NCBI GenBank assembly: GCA_032622095.1
Contig: CP136065.1
Location: 64,587,094-64,651,093 of the forward strand
Origin: Siphonodentalium dalli
Taxonomy: Eukaryota; Mollusca; Scaphopoda; Gadilida; Siphonodentaliidae
Length of the DNA: 64,000 nucleotides
Direction of reading: 5' to 3'
A program made the position numbers and the translations under genes. Below are positions 58,839-64,000 of the stretch, in pieces. Each line of letters begins with the position of its first letter. Within the stretch, counting starts at the first letter, position 1. The notes beneath the pieces are model-generated. The model worked only from the letters and a program-made list of their open reading frames with translations. It was not told where the DNA came from and made no database searches.

Positions 58839-59208
58839 TGGACTTGGAATACAACATTAGGACCTCGTTACATACTGTCTTTCCAAGGGTACTGTAGGCT
58901 TACTAGTACTGCTTGGAGCTTGGGGAATATCGGCAAGAATTGTTTCCTCGCGAGAATTTGAACATGGCAGACACCCCCACCCTGCACTATTTGGATCTGC
59001 ACATTCATTAATTTTCAATGAAAATTACACCTGCAACTATTTGGGTCTGCACTTTTATTTGGACCCCGAGAGTATTATGTCAAATTCCCCACATAATTTA
59101 TTAAGCATGAATAGAGCAGTTACTACACGAATGGCTGATCGTAGTGTAGTCACTTGTAATCTGAATATGACTGGCAAATTTGTGCATACACAAGGCACAT
59201 AACACATA
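58839..59208 (-). repeat. Outer right arm of the interrupted inverted duplication, part 2
   Basis: Reverse complement of 35,885-36,262 (for example CGTTACATACTGTCTTTCCA, CCTCGCGAGAATTTGAACAT). Confidence 0.8.
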
Positions 59209-59852
59209 GAACCGCACATCCCGTGAATGTAATGAACGTTCCAAGGTATTTCTTGTAGCCAGTTACGAGAGCAGTCACTCAGAATTAAAATTTATAATTG
59301 GAATTTACTTTACACAGAATGAAATAATCAAAGTAGTCTCAACCACATTGTTGTCAGAGCAGTAAGATTGAGTTTTACCTTTAAAATATTCACGCAAACC
59401 ACGACTTCAGTGTACCGATTAAAAACAAAATATTTTAAATGATGTCGCACCAGGGAAACATTCAATTCAATACAAAGTATGGTCACAGTTATGTTGTGAT
59501 GGAGAAAACACATGCGCAAAATGGCACTCGACCATGCGAACCCTGGATCCAAGCCAAACACATGCTGTTTTGAGGCTGGTAAAATGACATACTCCGCCTA
59601 TTGGAAAATTATTAAAAAAATTCTGTATATTTGTGTTGGCACAAAAATGTGTTATTTTCCAAGTCCATTGCCTGTGGTAAGTGAGCTCATCTAACTGGTG
59701 ACTATATATCTGACAAATAAAGGACGCGTTTGTGGTTTTGAAGGTCACATAAATACTGTCAGATATGTTAGGCTCAAAATAAAAATGATTAGACATTGAG
59801 CCCGACAGTGTCCAATATCCAGGTACACATGTATGTTTAATCGTAATCTTAC
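59209..59852. other. Unassigned intronic sequence next to the penultimate cyclophilin exon
   Basis: No exon or element recognised. The 109-codon minus-strand ORF at 59,467-59,796 lacks a family signature. Confidence 0.4.
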
Positions 59853-59931
59853 CATGTTGTCTTTACTGTTGTGATGAAGAACTGTGAACCATTTGTGTTT
59901 TTGCCAGCATTGGCCATGGATAGATCTCCAC
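59853..59931 (-). CDS. Cyclophilin, penultimate coding exon
   Basis: The minus strand reads an acceptor TATTTCAG|GT, then [18 protein letters not shown] and ITTVKTT, then TG and the donor |GTAAG. The 79-bp exon has split codons at both ends: GT completes a Gly codon from upstream, and TG plus G from the next exon makes the Trp of W-L-D-G-K-H. S-M-A-N-A-G[10 protein letters not shown] is the core cyclophilin motif, with the active-site Gln and Phe present. Spliced to 48,559-48,697 it gives an uninterrupted 71-residue C-terminal part of the usual 160-170-residue domain. The first half of the gene must lie beyond 64,000 on this strand; I found no earlier exon between 59,932 and 64,000. Confidence 0.93.
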
Positions 59932-59974
59932 CTGAAATATAATTAAGCAGGAAATTCTACTCGTGTGCCAAATA

Positions 59975-60065
59975 ATAGTACAGGGCGGAAAATGGGGACA
60001 AAATTAATAATAGTACAAGGCGGAATAATAGTACAGGGCGGAAAATGGGGACAAAATTAACTAGA
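59975..60065. repeat. Short tandem repeat in the upstream cyclophilin intron
   Basis: AATAGTACAGGGCGGAAAAT followed by GGGGACAAAATTAA occurs at about 59,973 and 60,027, with a partial copy between. Confidence 0.7.
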
Positions 60066-60370
60066 GGTGTGACTGTCCCAATGGGACTACGGATACCCCC
60101 CTGTTTTAAAAATACTAAGATGTTTCACATGTCAGTAAACATTTAGTTAAAATAATAAAATAACAGTTCCCATTGCAGGTGTACAACCATAACCCTAATC
60201 TTAAACCTATTGACCGAAAAATGTAGGAATAAAAGCTTGGACAAAATTATGCATGTTGCGAACAAATTTCAGTCGAATAAGGCGAATAACTCCACACAAA
60301 AAATGTTGGACAGACGTCATAATCGCAGGTGCACAGGTTCCCATGGTACTAAATATCAGTGCCAAGATTA

Positions 60371-62366
60371 AACGAGAGGCCGATCACAATCGGCAGATGT
60401 TTAACCCATACCTTGGCGCTAGCGATTAGCTATAACTGATAATTGGTCAAAGATATGATCACAGTAAAAAAATACATATATGAGTACCTAACTTAAAATC
60501 AAAAGCTAAAATAATTTGTCTTAAGAAGGGGTTAAAGTAATTGGGGTGGGGGAGAAGTAGTTTTAAATCTCATAACTCCATCCCTATTCACACAAGGACC
60601 TCTCACTGTGAGATCCAATTGTTTAGCCATTAATCAATTTGACAGATAGGATAAACAATTATCCCGCCAGCAGGTTGTTCATCTTTACCTTCATACAACC
60701 ACCTCCTAGAGCTACATGTATGTAACATATGTTATCACTCAATTAATAACAGATTTCGCTTGGAATGACATCTATTAAAGGTATTCTCATATACTATGGA
60801 TATTGGATGTTCACATGACAATTTATTGATATCATTATATTACATGCAACTATTGCAATAAAATCTTCACATTTTCAATACAGGACTTCACAACTAATTA
60901 ATGAAATACAACTAAAACAAATTACATTTAGTGTCAATGACAAATTTTGTTTTCAATTTATTTATTTTTTATTATTATAAAAGTTTTTAAATATTTGTTT
61001 ATGTTAAATTAAGCGAGGAAATTCAATCTAAAAAAAATATGAAAAATCAAAATTTCAAATTTAAAAAAAGAAGAAGGGTCATACCTCCTTTAAAATAAAT
61101 TGGATCGAACCCATATTCAAACTCAAACTGTATTTTGGGATGAGAAACCTATATACAATATTTGGTTCTGATCAAATAGAAATTGTTAGAGTTATCGCAT
61201 TATGCCTAAAGTGTCTACAAACTGACAGACAGACGGATGGACAGACGAGTGGTCAATCCGGACATTGACACTAAATGTAACATACCATACTATTAGAGTA
61301 CAAAAAAAATACATCAAACCTGGTGTGCCCCTTTAATATTTCAATTCACATTTGTAACCAATTGAAATCAATGTCGAAAAAGCTTTCCATTAATATATAG
61401 ATAAAACAAACTAGACCTACATTTCTAAGTGTTATGAACAATTATTTTGTTCCCATAGACTGATACAGAGATCTCAAGTTTTTTAAAGTTTGAAAACCAA
61501 AGTTGTCTTCCCATGCAACCAACAAAATTCCAATGGTAATGCTATCAAACAATGAAACCAGATTATGCCTTTAAGATGAAATTTAAATAACCATGCATAT
61601 ATTCCACCTATGATATGACCAGAGGAACTTGCCTCTATAAAGTATATGTGATAAAGCCAACACATCACCTAGCAGTTAATTAACTCAATATAAGAGAGAG
61701 CAACTTAATGGCATTGTAACTGGATACTATATCGGTGTCTTCACAGCATTGGGAAGGTGATTTATTAGATACTATCTAGACAGTGCCACCTGTGTATCTT
61801 TGATATATATCAGAGATGAATAAAATAATCAAAGGGCCATAACTCCATTGAAAAGTACCGGATCAAACCCAAAATCGAACTTGATCTGTATTTTGAGTTG
61901 AGAAAGTCACAACACAAAATTTAATTCCTATCAGTTGAAAAATTATTGATTTATTGAAGTGTACATGAATTCTATATCAAAGGGCCATAACTCCTTTAAA
62001 AACAATTGGATCAAACCCATATTAGAACTTGATCTGTATTTTGGTCCGAGAAACTCGCATACCAAATTTGATTCTGATCAGATAATTTTTTTTTGAGTTG
62101 TGGTAGCATGCATGAATTCTAAGTCGAAAAAGGGCCATAACTCCGTAAAAAAAAACTCGGATCGAACCCATATTCGAACTCGATCTGTATTTGGTGCTGA
62201 CAAATTCATATACAAAATTTGGTTCCGATCAGATAGAAAATATTTCAGTTATCGCACCATGCGTAAAGTGTCTACAGACAGACAGACAGACGGACTAACG
62301 AACGACGAGTGGTCAATCCGGACAACGACACTATGTTTACCATACTATGGTATGAGTAAACATAAA
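60371..62366 (+). mobile_element. Satellite-bearing element family B, copy 2 (uninterrupted)
   Basis: Direct homologue of copy 1 from ACGAGAGGCCGATCACAATC to ATGAGTAAACATAAAAA, about 1,996 bp. It has three core monomers (61,830-62,260), a GACAGACAGACAGACGGAC run and the terminal hairpin. It lacks all three hAT insertions of copy 1, so it supplies their empty sites. It lies in the intron upstream of the 59,853 exon. Confidence 0.8.
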
Positions 62367-62519
62367 AAACATTAACCGAAAAATGTAGGAACAAGACAGT
62401 CAATGACTGGGTTCGCTCACCAGACTGCAAAGACTGATAAGACTGGGACTCTGGAGACCACAACAGTCAGAACTTTTCATAATCACTTTAAAAGAAGTAG
62501 ATATCTAAAGAGTTAAATC

Positions 62520-63060
62520 TAAAACAAAAAATTTGGAGTTATGTCCCTGGCCCCGCCCACATTTGACCCAGTGACCTGATTTGAACAAATCTGAACCCCA
62601 GTCACCCAAGGATCCTTCATACCAAATATGAACCCATATAGCCTGATGGTATTTGAGAAGCAGTCACTTTAAGAATACTATGGAGGGAAAGAGTTATGGC
62701 CCTGGCTTCGCAACTATTTCAAGTAAACTCATTTGAACAAATCTGAATGTGAGTCACCTAGGGAACATCCACACCAAATATGAAACCATTCGGTCTTATT
62801 GTTCTGAAGATGTTTAAAAGAATTACTATGGTGGGAAAGAGTTATGGCCCTGGCTTCGCAACTATTTGACCCAGTGACCGCATTTGAACAAATCTAAATG
62901 AGAATCACCTAGGGAAAATCCACACCAAATATGAACCCATTTGGTCTTATGGTTCCAGAGGAGACGATGTTCAAATAATTGTTGTCGGACGGATGGACGG
63001 ACAGATGATGGACGGACGAGGAGTGATGACTATAGCTCCGCCGGAGCACAGGTAGGGTGG
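62520..63060 (+). mobile_element. Satellite-bearing element family C
   Basis: Three diverged monomers of about 150 bp (GAGTTATGGCCCTGGCTTCG, TTTGAACAAATCTGAA, CCACACCAAATATGAACCCA) are followed by AATAATTGTTG, a CGGACGGATGGACGGACAG microsatellite, and TATAGCTCCGCCGGAGCACAGG, whose GCTCCGCCGGAGC is a hairpin. Layout parallels families A and B. Confidence 0.7.
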
Positions 63061-64000
63061 CTGGTTGATAATTAAATCTCTTATCTCCGCCCCTATTTGA
63101 ACAAACGTGAATCCCCATCTATGAGATCCATTCATTTGGTAATTTCAGACATTAGATTTTAAGAGTTGAACTGAACTGATTTTCCTAAAATGACCCCAAA
63201 TCTGAAAAAATCTAAACCCCAGTCACCGAAGGACCATCCATACCAAACATAATCTAAATAGTCCAGACAACTGGTGGTGGAGTAATCACTTCGGACGAAA
63301 AAAAAAAAATTCTCCAAATAAACGCAGATGAATTACTCTAGAATGGAAAACTAGAATTGGGGGGGGGGGGGGCATCATTCTCTATTGACCCACTTTATAC
63401 CGGTTTCTTAAAATTCAATCAAAATTTAAATTTATAATTAATTTCTATTAGGCCCTATTTATTATGTATATATATAATATATGAACAGTGATGTGGCTAC
63501 ATGGTCTCCATCGAGGGAAGGGAGTGTCCATGCAACTTGGAAATTTCTCCCCTACCCTCAGTACTCTAAACAGAAAAAAAATCCTGTAAATTACATTTAC
63601 ACCCCCCCCCCCCCCAAAAATAGAGTTGAAATTTCCAAATTTTATCTCAAGTTGTCCAATTGTTGGAATTTCCTAAACTAACATCCCCTAATGAGCTCGA
63701 AATTTCCAATTTATGGCCATTTACTCAAATAAGGAAAACCTTGACTTTTTATGTGAAAAATAAATAGTTAATACATAGCAAAATGTGTATGTATCTGAAC
63801 AATTTCAACATATACTTGGTCTGAGTCAGACAACTTGAGATATTTGCAACATTCGACAATTTTGCCAACATTGGGACCCCACCCAGGGCTGTTTTGATCA
63901 GTACCCAAACTTGAGAAGCCCAAGTTTCCACAATTTCAGTGGACAGTATTGAATGAATCAAAATTTTACTTTTAAATGCAATTCAAGAATATAGTATGTA
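63061..64000. other. Unassigned sequence; repeat at the right edge
   Basis: A diverged extra family C monomer may lie at 63,190-63,270. G and C homopolymers lie at 63,359 and 63,602. 63,882-63,990 (GGGCTGTTTTGAT, ACTTGAGAAGCCCAA, GTGGACAGTATTGAAT) repeats 29,938-30,050. No exon recognised. Confidence 0.45.

Larger units (their letters stand above)
48698..59852 (-). other. 11,155-bp cyclophilin intron filled with mobile DNA
   Basis: Bounded on the minus strand by donor ATG|GTAAG at 59,853/59,852 and acceptor TTTCAG| at 48,698. It contains MITE copies, four hAT-type elements, two satellite-bearing elements and the right arm of the large inverted duplication. No additional exon was recognised inside. 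Confidence 0.85.

Noticed and set aside
59467-59796. 109-codon minus-strand ORF beside the penultimate cyclophilin exon
   Set aside because: It lies in the intron, ends before the donor site and is in no frame continuous with the cyclophilin; no family signature.
60000-64000. Upstream cyclophilin exons
   Set aside because: Searched the minus strand for the G-x-K-F-H-R-V-I and M-C-Q-G-G-D-F-T regions; nothing similar found, so the earlier exons are assumed to lie outside.
1-64000. LTR retrotransposon, LINE or viral coding sequence
   Set aside because: No reverse transcriptase, integrase, capsid or endonuclease motif was seen in any long frame.

Overview
This is an AT-rich, gene-poor window from an animal genome. 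Exons are short with GT/AG splice sites, there are no operons, and most of the sequence is layered mobile DNA. I infer a marine invertebrate, most likely a mollusc: several repeats have the bivalve 'Pearl' / Helentron-associated layout (tandem cores of about 150-165 bp, a GACGG- or ACAC-rich microsatellite, a terminal hairpin). The species cannot be fixed from the sequence alone.

The one host gene I can support is a cyclophilin (peptidyl-prolyl isomerase) on the minus strand. Its last two coding exons are at 59853-59931 and 48559-48697, joined in phase across an 11,155-bp intron. Upstream exons lie beyond 64000. The other coding traces belong to transposons or are orphans: a 257-aa ORF inside a Mutator-like element (33509-35203); the N-terminal and C-terminal remnants of one BED-finger hAT-like protein in two separate deleted elements (32143-33352 and 44408-46390); and a Cys-rich, CXC-like first exon at 19232-19537. 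I saw no rRNA, tRNA, CRISPR, retroviral or reverse-transcriptase coding sequence.

Layout. 0-4.3 kb: mostly unassigned, with a small foldback repeat. 4.46-9.55 kb: giant palindrome 1, two arms of about 2.5 kb with almost no loop. 9.7-13.3 kb: decayed repeats. 13.4-19.0 kb: giant palindrome 2 with a minisatellite core. 19.2-19.6 kb: CXC-like exon. 20-22.6 kb: repeats with palindromic TTAAGCGCAA motifs. 22.6-31 kb: unassigned sequence with palindromic MITEs and satellite-bearing fragments. 31-35.2 kb: two DNA transposons. 35.9-59.2 kb: a much interrupted inverted duplication, including a 4-kb satellite-bearing element (36.7-40.8 kb), with the cyclophilin last exon in its central spacer. 48.7-59.85 kb: the cyclophilin intron, holding four hAT-type insertions with perfect 8-bp target duplications, one nested in another. 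59.9-64 kb: a second copy of a 2-kb element and a third satellite family.

The window's own duplicated copies serve as empty sites for several insertions, so element ends and relative ages can be read directly. The most unusual features are the two giant foldback elements sharing a poly-C tract and AAGATGGCGGCC monomers, and the recurrence of that motif in a structurally unrelated tandem-repeat element.
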